This document shows positions 8,701 to 15,543 of a DNA stretch of 64,000 nt, one piece after another. The DNA comes from Emticicia sp. CRIBPO. Lineage in GTDB: Bacteria > Bacteroidota > Bacteroidia > Cytophagales > Spirosomataceae. The notes below the pieces were generated by a model. The model made no database searches, was not told the DNA's origin, and saw nothing but the letters and a program-made list of their open reading frames with translations. Each line of letters begins with the position of its first letter. Within the stretch, counting starts at the first letter, position 1. The DNA lies in assembly GCF_009905725.1 (NCBI RefSeq), contig NZ_JAAAKV010000002.1, forward strand, positions 310,001-374,000, given 5' to 3'. The position numbers and the translations under genes were made by a program.

Positions 8701-10514
8701 GGCTTTCGGGTACTTATGACCCGAGAAGTGCCGAAAACTCCCTGAACCTGAATGCCAACATCAGGAATGCCAACCTGGAAATATCACAGGCCTTTGTAGA
8801 CGGACTTTTCTCTAACATCGGTGGTTTTGCGAATGGTAACCTGACCGTCAAAGGAACGCCGCTCAACCCGATCATCAGGGGAAGCGTGGCCCTGGACAGA
8901 GGTTCATTAAGGATCAATGCGATCAACTCCTACCTGTATTTTGACGACACCATTCTCTTCAACGAAGAAGGTTTCGTAGCCCCTCCGGGTGGAATCACCG
9001 TCAGGGATGCTCCTCAAAACGGCAATACGGCTACCATCGAAGGCGGGATTTTCAATGGCGGAAACCGGAATTTCATGCTGGGCCTTCATGCCTACCTCAA
9101 AGGCCGCGACGGGTTCAGAATCATGAACACTAAGAGTTCAGACAATGAGAGTTTTTATGGAACAGCTTTAGCCACCGGAGAACTGCACATGACCGGAGAT
9201 TTCAACAATGTGGTGATTTCTTCCAATCTGACCAGTAAAAGAGGCACCAAAATAACCATACCACTGGATGGTGAAACCACCATCAACACCAACGTGGAGG
9301 CTATTCCGTTTATCCGGAAAAACCCGGTGCTGGCCAAAGCCGATTCGGCCGTCAACCTCAAAAAGAATCCGAAGAAAGTCGTTAAAAACAGTGGTCTGAA
9401 AATGGCCTTTAACCTGACCCTGACGCCGGATGCCGAATGTGAGATTATTTTTGACAGGAATAACAATGACAAACTGACGGCCTTTGGAAACGGCCGCATA
9501 TCCATAGAGTATGATACAAGGGGCGGATTCTCCATCAACGGCCCCTACATCGTCAAAAGCGGGAAATATGACTTCAGTTTTCAGAACCTGGCCTCGCTCC
9601 GGAAGTTTGAGATCGTGGACGGAAGCCGCATTACCTGGTCCGGTGACCCGCTGGAGGCCATGCTCGACATGAAAGCTTCTTATACAGCCAATGTTACCCT
9701 TACCGATATTCCGGGCATACAGGCAGCCACGAATAACCAGAGTGACCTGTCAACCCGCTACCCTGTCAATGTCATGGTAAACCTGACAGACCGCCTGCTG
9801 ATTCCTAAAATCACCTACAGTCTTTCTTTCGATACCCGGCAGATTCCGCTGAGTTACCAGACCTATTTACTGGCCTTCGAACAGAAACTGAAAGACGACG
9901 AACAGTTACTGAGCCGTAACGTGTCCAGTATCCTGGCATTTAACCAGATATTCCCGGAAAACAACATCCTGGAATCACTCAGGCAGCAGTTTTTTATTGA
10001 CAACCTGAACAATATCCTATCCAACCAGATCGGAAACCTGGCCAATAAACTGGACCCGAACCTTGAGCTCGGCGTACAATTCGGGGACTTCAGAGAAAAC
10101 CTCCTGAAAAATATGCAGCTTAACTTCTCGTATAAATTCCTGAATAACCGCTTTAAATTCAGCGGTAAAAGTACATTCATGAGTCCGCTTGAGAGCGGCA
10201 TCAGCACCACGACCAACCAACAGCAACTCTCTGTGGGCGGGGAGCTGGAATATCTGCTCTCAGAAGACGGAACATTCAGATTAAGAGGTTATTCGCGAAG
10301 CGTACCCAACTCCAATTACTTCCTGTTCAACTCGACAAGCGGTAATGTGGTAGTATCTGGGGTGAGTCTGATTTTCTCAAGAAACTTCAATTCGATATTA
10401 TCTTCTCCAAAACCCAAGACATTCCCGCTGGGTGTCGGAACCCAGAAACCATTGCCAAAGGAAGTTTCTTTTAATAATTCCAGGGCAGATTCTATACGTT
10501 CCACCAATAAGTAA
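5799..10514 (+). CDS. TamB-like translocation/assembly protein (DUF490), TTG start
   Basis: This very large protein of 1571 residues has a single N-terminal membrane anchor (about residues 12-32, FLVVTVICLVIMIYY), a long stretch of repetitive beta structure of the AsmA/TamB type, and a C-terminal TamB (DUF490) domain at about residues 1050-1500. TamB-type proteins span the periplasm as a hydrophobic groove and serve outer-membrane biogenesis or phospholipid transport. The start is TTG: an in-frame TGA lies at 5781 and no ATG occurs before the membrane anchor. The stop lies 23 bases inside the convergent DUF5916 gene, so the two genes overlap tail to tail. The exact cargo is not known. Confidence 0.9.
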   Translation: MIRFLKILLRAARFLVVTVICLVIMIYYGLQLPDIQTSLTTSATEWLSKKLGGSVNISSVKISWLDEVTFEDVSIKDLKGRDMIFVREIYVNCKTNFVFNMAELVDVDFKLSPFHFDVRFNPRKIIIFDDNLDYVMLKNPEVKLVKEKSGQLNFDDWINSINHLIQPDPSKSKPNHNKPFTIDDAYVQDGFVSLTDPRKARLPENQFDYFNFRIDGINASLENFLVLGDTITFNAKSLKGVERRSDLVIKDIKTDFFYCRSAMKLKNLEARINNSYIGDGINFYYDRPSAFNDFNAKVKMQANLKDCSLDAQDLGRFSSTLYAYQEKYLLNGKVTGTVHDLTVNDLDLKFGKDSYLAGYVNFKGLPDLRKTKLDVNLKPSVFNAPDIKQYTSQKNYDNYVVKFEKTTFSGIFKGFYNDFTSDALVESTGLGKAKGVISMKIDEQSAKSTYFGDVVTTGLEIGKLTNIPDVLQKISFAGKIEGRGLKISDATLGLKGKVEQIWFNGYDYKNIIVDGELGQSIFNGSIKVVDPNLLADVEGKVDFNEALNSFKIKGNLEKVNLGKLGFTETDYQLHTELDLDFEGNELDNWIGRGQFLNTYLTEKKNNLVIDSLFLTSVISGDSRKISVISEFLNGSITGSYVPSQLIRDLSQMVKEYRLYFSGNEADRKTYYENKKAKTVLKPYDAGYQIRFKDSEPLFAFFNPEVYISNGSYLTGKVSIRSTSEFSMGGVLDTLKYGNNSFYANTIDFNSSKTSFSPEVLTSLVIDSKEQLLANELNTKDLAISGSWGKTNQISFDGSIEQKDTPNKAKIFGTVDFLPDSYDIRFNAKNSVLSILNNKWVLSPNNLINIKGDDIFFKNIGLSNQNQSITLYGNISRDSTLQAILRVRDFDLNTIKPFTNVDLKGVANGEVNLSNYYKNPIITSDLHIDELIYRKSLIGTIAAEAVWDNINNKLNINGNIYRINSEIFRLSGTYDPRSAENSLNLNANIRNANLEISQAFVDGLFSNIGGFANGNLTVKGTPLNPIIRGSVALDRGSLRINAINSYLYFDDTILFNEEGFVAPPGGITVRDAPQNGNTATIEGGIFNGGNRNFMLGLHAYLKGRDGFRIMNTKSSDNESFYGTALATGELHMTGDFNNVVISSNLTSKRGTKITIPLDGETTINTNVEAIPFIRKNPVLAKADSAVNLKKNPKKVVKNSGLKMAFNLTLTPDAECEIIFDRNNNDKLTAFGNGRISIEYDTRGGFSINGPYIVKSGKYDFSFQNLASLRKFEIVDGSRITWSGDPLEAMLDMKASYTANVTLTDIPGIQAATNNQSDLSTRYPVNVMVNLTDRLLIPKITYSLSFDTRQIPLSYQTYLLAFEQKLKDDEQLLSRNVSSILAFNQIFPENNILESLRQQFFIDNLNNILSNQIGNLANKLDPNLELGVQFGDFRENLLKNMQLNFSYKFLNNRFKFSGKSTFMSPLESGISTTTNQQQLSVGGELEYLLSEDGTFRLRGYSRSVPNSNYFLFNSTSGNVVVSGVSLIFSRNFNSILSSPKPKTFPLGVGTQKPLPKEVSFNNSRADSIRSTNK

Positions 10515-12687
10515 ACTTCAACACCAAAGCACGGTTTCTGACCTTGAAGGTATCTGAATAATAATTGTCGGTATAAACCAGGAACAGATCTGAAGCCGGA
10601 CTGTATCTCCACTGAAAACGCGTGTTGATATTGACGTTATTTGTCTGGTTATTGAATTGTATAAAATTCGTAAAGAAGATCTTGTTTGATAAAGTAACGT
10701 CAATCCTCGGCCCAACCAGCCACAAAGCATGCCCGGTGTTCACGAGTGATTTCGGCAGCAACTCACTTTCATAGAATTTAAGATAGTTGTAATTAGCTCT
10801 CATGGCGATGGCCACAAAAGGCTGGAAACGATAGCCCAGCTCCCCTTCAAGCCTTAGACGCTTTCCGTCTGCATAATATCCGCCATAACGGGTGGCAAAT
10901 GAATAGGTCAGCAAAGCCTGGGGTTTGGAAACATAGGAAGTTCCCCATGATCTCCAATCGTGTTTACTGCCTGTGGCCAGGGTGTCTCCCACAAAGTTGG
11001 TCGGGTCAAAAGCACTGTTGAGTTTCACAAAATCAGTGGCTGCCCAGATCGTAAACACACTCTGGGTCCTGAAATTGACCTTATAACTCAGCACATTCGT
11101 ACTTTCTATGTATTCTTTTTTAGATTTTGAAAAGACGTAATTGAGCCCCAGCACAGGACCATGAGAAAGCACTTTGCTGCCTTTCGGGAAAAACAGGTAA
11201 GAAACCTCAGGATTCAGATAGATATAATTCCTGCGTCTGACATAACCCACTTCGTTGCCCTGCACTTCGCCGTCTACATTCTCAACCAGGAACCTGTAGT
11301 TCACCTTTTTGGTCAGACGGTTCAATTCTCCGGCCCACACAAAATTGTTCTGGTTACTCAGTGGTGAAAACGTTTTCAGTAAAAATGCTTTTCCTACCCA
11401 GGCATTGTCAGCTGAAGCCAGGTTATACTCCAGTCCTACCGTCCGGTTGTATCCCGGAATCGGGTTCAGGTCTTTGTCATTTTTAGATTTTACCGTTTCC
11501 CTGTTCACCACCATCGCCGAAATAAAAGAGCGTTTGAATACCTGACGCTGAACTGTCAGTACAGAGTAATTCGAGCCCGGATCATTGGTCGCACTTTTAC
11601 CGGTTTGCATGTTCATCGCTCCCAGCCTCCATTTCTGGTTCAGCTTACCACTGACCCTCGCCCCAAACTGGATCGGGGCATTTAACCCTATCCTGCGGGA
11701 GAAAAAAGGACGGATGTTGGCGAATCCAAAATTATTGAACATATCACCGTTTTCAAGGAAAAACTGGCGACGTTCAGGATAAAACAATTCAAACCTGTCA
11801 AGGTTGGTCTGCTGCACATCCACCTCCACCTGTGAAAAATCCGGGTTAACGGTAAGGTCAAGGTTCATGGCAGAACTCAGGGCTATTTTAGCGTCAAAAC
11901 CCACCCCTTTATCATACTGGATTTTGCCGTTGCCGGCATAATTTTTAGTCACACCCCCATACACAAAAGGAATAACCGAAATGTTGGCTCCGGGTGAGGG
12001 TGGCGGCGTATCCCACACCAGGTTACCGGTAAAGGCCAGCGATGCCGTTGGGAATTGCCTCGGGATGGGTGTCCAGGAAGATTTTTCTGTGGTTTTAAGG
12101 TCCAGGCGGCTGAAATTAAGCCCCCAAACCTTGGTATTGCTTCTGTATCTGAGGGTTTTGAAAGGAATAGCAGCTTCCCACACCCACTTGTCGTCGTCAA
12201 AACTCACTTCGGAAGACCACTTATTATCCCAGCTCAGGTTGATGCTGGAGCCTGCATACATAAGGCCGTCCCACTGCCCGCCGCGGGCGTTCGATCCGAA
12301 TGAAAACCCCGTGGTGAGGTCATTGAATGTATCTATAAACAAAAGGTCGTTGTCATTCTTTCCGAAACTGAAATCCCTTCTCATAGACTCAACCATGTTG
12401 GCACCTTTTATCTTGTTATAGTTGATAAACAGCACATAAAGGTTTTTGTCATCATAAGTGAATTTCACATCTGTTTTCACAAATGCCCGGCTGGTATCCA
12501 TCGGTAACACCTGGAAAAAATCGGTAGCGACCTGGATATTCTCCCAGGCTTTCTCATCTGCCTTGCCATCTATTTTCAGAGAAGATTCTGCCCTCCGGAT
12601 GTAATAATTATACTGGTCATTCTTTTTTTGGGCAATAGCCGTGGTGAAACTTAGCAGCAAAACAAAAAAATAGATAGGACTTTTCAT
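10492..12687 (-). CDS. DUF5916 outer-membrane barrel protein with CBM9-like N-terminus
   Basis: The 731-residue product has a Sec signal peptide (cleavage after about residue 19, AIAQ). A CBM9-like domain at about residues 30-220 contains the typical IDGKADEKAWENI segment. The remaining 500 residues alternate aromatic and polar residues like an outer-membrane beta-barrel and end in an aromatic-rich YWWNV, a typical barrel terminus. This matches the DUF5916 family common in Bacteroidota, whose substrate is not established. The 3' end overlaps the convergent TamB-like gene by 23 bp. No cognate transport genes lie beside it. Confidence 0.88.
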   Translation of the reverse strand: MKSPIYFFVLLLSFTTAIAQKKNDQYNYYIRRAESSLKIDGKADEKAWENIQVATDFFQVLPMDTSRAFVKTDVKFTYDDKNLYVLFINYNKIKGANMVESMRRDFSFGKNDNDLLFIDTFNDLTTGFSFGSNARGGQWDGLMYAGSSINLSWDNKWSSEVSFDDDKWVWEAAIPFKTLRYRSNTKVWGLNFSRLDLKTTEKSSWTPIPRQFPTASLAFTGNLVWDTPPPSPGANISVIPFVYGGVTKNYAGNGKIQYDKGVGFDAKIALSSAMNLDLTVNPDFSQVEVDVQQTNLDRFELFYPERRQFFLENGDMFNNFGFANIRPFFSRRIGLNAPIQFGARVSGKLNQKWRLGAMNMQTGKSATNDPGSNYSVLTVQRQVFKRSFISAMVVNRETVKSKNDKDLNPIPGYNRTVGLEYNLASADNAWVGKAFLLKTFSPLSNQNNFVWAGELNRLTKKVNYRFLVENVDGEVQGNEVGYVRRRNYIYLNPEVSYLFFPKGSKVLSHGPVLGLNYVFSKSKKEYIESTNVLSYKVNFRTQSVFTIWAATDFVKLNSAFDPTNFVGDTLATGSKHDWRSWGTSYVSKPQALLTYSFATRYGGYYADGKRLRLEGELGYRFQPFVAIAMRANYNYLKFYESELLPKSLVNTGHALWLVGPRIDVTLSNKIFFTNFIQFNNQTNNVNINTRFQWRYSPASDLFLVYTDNYYSDTFKVRNRALVLKFTYWWNV

Positions 12688-12813
12688 TAATAGGGTTGAA
12701 AAATGGCGTAATTTTGTACCGTTAAACTACCGCAAAGGTAGATTTTATTTCATATATTTAACAGATATAATCCTATAAATACCTGGGACAACTGTTAAAA
12801 AATTCATCCTATT

Positions 12814-13329
12814 ATGCAAATTTCAGAAAACAAGGTAGTAAAATTAACTTACGAGCTTTATATCCACGAGGAATCAGATGATTTCGAAATCGTTGAAGTA
12901 GCCGGTGAAGATGATCCGCTGGTATTCTTATATGGCAACAGCGGTTTACCGCAGGATTTTGAAACCCAGCTGAACGGACTGAAAGCGGATGACACTTTCA
13001 ATTTCGTGCTGGAGCCTCAGGAAGGTTTCGGTGATTTCTCTGAAGAAGATATCGCTGAATTCCCGATCTCTATGTTCCAGATCGAAGACGGGCAGATTCC
13101 GGAAGGCCTGCTTGAACCGGGCAGTTTCGTGCCTTTCACCAATGAAGACGGCAGCCAGTTGATGGGCAGGATTCACGCGGTTGAAGGCGAAGTGGTGCTT
13201 GTTGATTTCAATCACCCTCTGGCAGGCAAAACCCTTAAGTTCGAAGGAAAGATCATTTCGGTAAGGGAAGCAACCGCTGACGAAATCTCTCATGGCCATG
13301 TGCATGGCGATGGCGGGGTACATCATTGA
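12814..13329 (+). CDS. FKBP-type peptidyl-prolyl cis-trans isomerase, SlyD-like
   Basis: This 171-residue protein has the SlyD arrangement: a split FKBP domain (VKLTYELYIHEE at the start, then DDPLVFLYGNSGLPQDFE) with an inserted flap at about residues 70-125 and the return strand VDFNHPLAGKTLKFEGKI. A C-terminal His-rich tail (HGHVHGDGGVHH) could bind metal, as in SlyD. It accelerates prolyl isomerisation and acts as a chaperone, probably in the cytoplasm because there is no signal peptide. It is acidic throughout. A TAATTTTG element at 12709-12716 fits a Bacteroidota -7 box about 100 bp upstream. Confidence 0.9.
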   Translation: MQISENKVVKLTYELYIHEESDDFEIVEVAGEDDPLVFLYGNSGLPQDFETQLNGLKADDTFNFVLEPQEGFGDFSEEDIAEFPISMFQIEDGQIPEGLLEPGSFVPFTNEDGSQLMGRIHAVEGEVVLVDFNHPLAGKTLKFEGKIISVREATADEISHGHVHGDGGVHH

Positions 13330-13369
13330 TCGAAATAAGGAGAAAGGAAAAGGGAGAAAGTACTTTTCA

Positions 13370-13499
13370 AGCTGTTAGCTTTTAACCTTTGCTTTTCCGC
13401 GGCTTGTAACATTTGGTTATGTTGATTTTCCGGATCGCAGGGAGCAACGACTAACTGAATTTTAACAACAAAGCAGAATGCAGCTAAAAGCCAACAGCT
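13370..13499. repeat. Imperfect long-spaced inverted repeat
   Basis: AGCTGTTAGCTTTTA (13370-13384) pairs with TAAAAGCCAACAGCT (13485-13499) with one G-T wobble, separated by 100 bases. The right arm is followed by more AGCTnnn-type units (to about 13515). It fills the spacer between the FKBP and rsmG genes. It resembles the dispersed repeats often found between Bacteroidota genes, but only one copy is visible here. Confidence 0.5.
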
Positions 13500-13545
13500 A
13501 ATCGCTGACAGCTCTGATTCACTCATTCAAAAATCACCATTAATA

Positions 13546-14175
13546 GTGTCCGACATTTCTGTTATATTAAAATATTTCCCTGACCTGAGTGCGAAACAGC
13601 AGGATCAGTTCGGGCGGTTGCAGGACTTATACGAGCTCTGGAACAACCAGATCAATGTAATATCCCGTAAAGACCTTGAAAATCTTTATGAAAAGCATGT
13701 TTTGCATTCCCTGGGCATTGCCAGGGTATGTTCTTTTGTAGATGACAGCGACATACTGGATGTGGGTACCGGCGGAGGCTTTCCGGGCATTCCCCTGGCC
13801 ATTTTGTTTCCGGAAGTCAAATTCCACCTGGTCGATTCGATCGGTAAGAAAATCAAGGTGGTGTCCGAAGTAGCAGCTGCACTGGGCCTTACCAATGTGA
13901 AGGCTGAACACCAGAGGGCTGAGAAAATAGAAGGCAAATATGACTTTGTGATCAGCCGGGCGGTGACCAGGATGGCCCCATTTATCGGATGGATTGAGCA
14001 TAAATTCAATAAAAACCATTTTAATCCGCTGGATAATGGTATCTTATACCTGAAAGGCGGCGATTTGTCAGAAGAGCTGGGTGAGGTTAAAAGAAAATAT
14101 AAGATTTACGACCTGAGCGACGTTTTTGAGGAAGAATTTTTCGAAACCAAAAAAGTAGTGTACGTACCATTTTAA
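13546..14175 (+). CDS. rsmG: 16S rRNA (guanine-N7) methyltransferase RsmG, GTG start
   Basis: This 209-residue protein has the RsmG/GidB Rossmann signature, DILDVGTGGGFPGIPLAI at about residues 68-85, plus the upstream KHVLHSLG motif and the later ISRAVTRM. It methylates N7 of G527 (E. coli numbering) of 16S rRNA using S-adenosylmethionine. The chosen start is GTG at 13546; no ATG in frame gives a sensible N-terminus. The length agrees with the family. A small PH-like gene follows 13 bases after the stop and then a metalloprotease gene, suggesting one transcript. Confidence 0.93.
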   Translation: MSDISVILKYFPDLSAKQQDQFGRLQDLYELWNNQINVISRKDLENLYEKHVLHSLGIARVCSFVDDSDILDVGTGGGFPGIPLAILFPEVKFHLVDSIGKKIKVVSEVAAALGLTNVKAEHQRAEKIEGKYDFVISRAVTRMAPFIGWIEHKFNKNHFNPLDNGILYLKGGDLSEELGEVKRKYKIYDLSDVFEEEFFETKKVVYVPF

Positions 14176-14188
14176 ACCATTGATTCTT

Positions 14189-14473
14189 ATGAATGAGAAA
14201 TTTTCTGCCAGCAGCATGGCCAATCCTTTATTTCCCGACACGGTGACTTTCTCCGAAAAAGGCGTTTCTTTTAAAATCAGAAAGGCTATTTCTTCGACTG
14301 AGAATTTTGTTTTTTACAATGACATCGCCGGTGTTGAAATCGCCAACGGCTTGATTTTCTCGACGATAAGTATCAAAGCCAGGGCCCGTGATGAAGAAAT
14401 CGTCATCCGGAATTTCCTGAAAAGCGATGCCCGAAGAATCAAAGAACTTATTTTAGAGCGTTCCTATTCATAA
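14189..14473 (+). CDS. Small PH-like domain protein, function unknown
   Basis: The ORF encodes about 94 residues from ATG at 14189; an in-frame TTG at 14180 is a less likely start. No signal peptide is present. The pattern of short beta-strands (VTFSEKGVSFKIRK, FVFYNDIAGVEIANG, TISIKARARDEEIVIRNF) followed by one C-terminal helix (SDARRIKELILER) resembles bacterial PH-like domains. It sits 13 bases after rsmG and 3 bases before the metzincin-like protease gene, so it is very likely co-expressed with the protease and could be its partner or inhibitor; that is inference. Confidence 0.7.
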   Translation: MNEKFSASSMANPLFPDTVTFSEKGVSFKIRKAISSTENFVFYNDIAGVEIANGLIFSTISIKARARDEEIVIRNFLKSDARRIKELILERSYS

Positions 14474-14476
14474 ATT

Positions 14477-15145
14477 ATGTCGGCAGTCATCAGTGTAAAT
14501 TCAGACAATATAGAGATCTCGGCAAGGCTGTTTTTTTACGGAGCACAGGCCAACCCGGATCTGGGGCAAAAAATCGTAGATGAAATCATGGTCATGTGGA
14601 ATGCCCCGCAAGCCACTTATGAAGTAAAAGGCAAAACTTTGCCCGTTGTATTTGATGTGAGGTTTGTGGTGGTTGAAGATAACCACATCGTACAGCTGTG
14701 TATCAACAACCGGGACTACCGCAACAATTTCGTCAGGATTGGTGAGAAAAATACTTCCGAAAGGTCTATGATGGGATTCGGACTGGGCCACAATGTTGGC
14801 CACTGGCTATCTACAGACAACCTGGGTGAGTCTACTACGGCTGCCCATGAGTTCGGACACGCCCTGGGCCTTCCCCATCCTGAGAACCTCGACTACAGGG
14901 GCACGGGACACCCGCCGCTGATGGCCCCGAGAGGCACGCTGGTGGATCCGGAGTTCCAGTGGGATGCTGCGGCTGTTCCGGGTGAGTTCGGCGGAACGAT
15001 GAAGCCGATCTACCGTAAAGTCAGAAAAGAGGAAGTGGAAGCCATTCTGCAGCCGTTTGACCTGAACAAAAACAGGCGTGTGAATGTAGGCAAAATCCCC
15101 AATCTTTTATTTGACGAAATAGGCAATCCGGTACAGCTGATTTAA
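14477..15145 (+). CDS. Metzincin-type zinc metalloprotease without visible signal peptide
   Basis: The 222-residue protein carries a complete metzincin zinc site HEFGHALGLPH (His124, Glu125, His128, Gly131, His134) and a downstream Met-turn candidate, LMAPRG at about residues 148-153. Spacing between them is short, as in matrixins (M10) and related families. The N-terminus (MSAVISVNSDNIEISARLFF) has no export signal and no obvious pro-peptide, which is unusual because most metzincins are secreted. The remainder has no further domain I recognise. It follows the PH-like gene by 3 bases. Peptidase activity is likely from the intact motif; the substrate and location are unknown. Confidence 0.78.
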   Translation: MSAVISVNSDNIEISARLFFYGAQANPDLGQKIVDEIMVMWNAPQATYEVKGKTLPVVFDVRFVVVEDNHIVQLCINNRDYRNNFVRIGEKNTSERSMMGFGLGHNVGHWLSTDNLGESTTAAHEFGHALGLPHPENLDYRGTGHPPLMAPRGTLVDPEFQWDAAAVPGEFGGTMKPIYRKVRKEEVEAILQPFDLNKNRRVNVGKIPNLLFDEIGNPVQLI

Positions 15146-15208
15146 AAACCTGTTTATCAAGACATTACTTTAATATTAAAAAAAAGTGTAATATTTTTTC
15201 GGTTTTTC

Positions 15209-15240
15209 ATTGACTTATTAGAAAAAAGAGCCTAGTTTTG
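15209..15240 (+). promoter_or_regulatory. Bacteroidota-type promoter of the tRNA-Asn gene
   Basis: ATTGAC at 15209-15214 (a -33 element with TTG) is followed after about 20 bases by TAGTTTTG at 15233-15240, an exact TAnnTTTG -7 box. Transcription would start near 15246, about 38 bases before the mature tRNA. Confidence 0.65.
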
Positions 15241-15283
15241 CACCACGATTTCAGAAAAACGTTTCTGAAAGGAGGCGAAAGAA

Positions 15284-15357
15284 TCCCGAATAGCTCAGTC
15301 GGTTAGAGCATCTGACTGTTAATCAGAGGGTCGCTGGTTCGAGCCCAGCTTCGGGAG
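15284..15357 (+). tRNA. tRNA-Asn (anticodon GTT)
   Basis: A complete cloverleaf: acceptor TCCCGAA (15284-15290) pairs with TTCGGGA (15350-15356) plus discriminator G. The D-arm contains AGCTCAGTCGGTTAGAGC, the anticodon stem is TCTGA/TCAGA with loop CTGTTAA and anticodon GTT at 15318-15320, and the T-arm contains GGTTCGAGCC. CCA is not encoded. The 3' half is duplicated 1752 bp downstream, which marks this gene as an integration target. Confidence 0.96.
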
Positions 15358-15360
15358 CAC
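15317..15360 (+). repeat. attL-like copy (3' half of the tRNA-Asn)
   Basis: The 44 bases from the anticodon loop through the 3' end of the tRNA and CAC are repeated at 17069-17112 with three substitutions (15326 G/A, 15347 A/G, 15353 G/A). This copy keeps the tRNA functional, as is usual when an element integrates at a tRNA 3' end. Confidence 0.7.
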
Positions 15361-15364
15361 AAAG

Positions 15365-15400
15365 AAAAGCAGTTACGACGATAAGTTGTAACTGCTTTTT
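15365..15400 (+). terminator. Rho-independent terminator behind tRNA-Asn
   Basis: AAAGCAGTTAC (15366-15376) pairs with GTAACTGCTTT (15388-15398) around an 11-base loop and runs into T residues to 15400. It ends the tRNA transcript and belongs to the islet side of the junction. Confidence 0.75.
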
Positions 15401-15420
15401 ATTTGCACAGGATTTGCACA
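15401..15420 (+). repeat. Two tandem copies of ATTTGCACA next to the islet junction
   Basis: ATTTGCACA occurs at 15401-15409 and again at 15412-15420, that is every 11 bases (about one helical turn). It lies just inside the islet boundary, the place where arm-type integrase sites are usually found, but this role is inference only. Confidence 0.35.
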
Positions 15421-15487
15421 AGAAATTCTGAATCTTTAAAAAGGGATCAACCCGGACAAAGTGGTTTAACAATGTGTCAAAATCAGA

Positions 15488-15530
15488 TGTCACGTCCTAA
15501 AAAACAGATACAGTTTTTTAGGACGTGACA
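15488..15530. repeat. Perfect 18-bp inverted repeat (hairpin or IS-end relic)
   Basis: TGTCACGTCCTAAAAAAC (15488-15505) and GTTTTTTAGGACGTGACA (15513-15530) are exact reverse complements separated by 7 bases. It lies 13 bp beyond the stop of the minus-strand esterase gene and could act as its terminator. The TG...CA outer ends and the perfect arms also look like two insertion-sequence ends abutted. No flanking target duplication is visible. Confidence 0.75.
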
Positions 15531-15543
15531 ATTTAAATAATTT

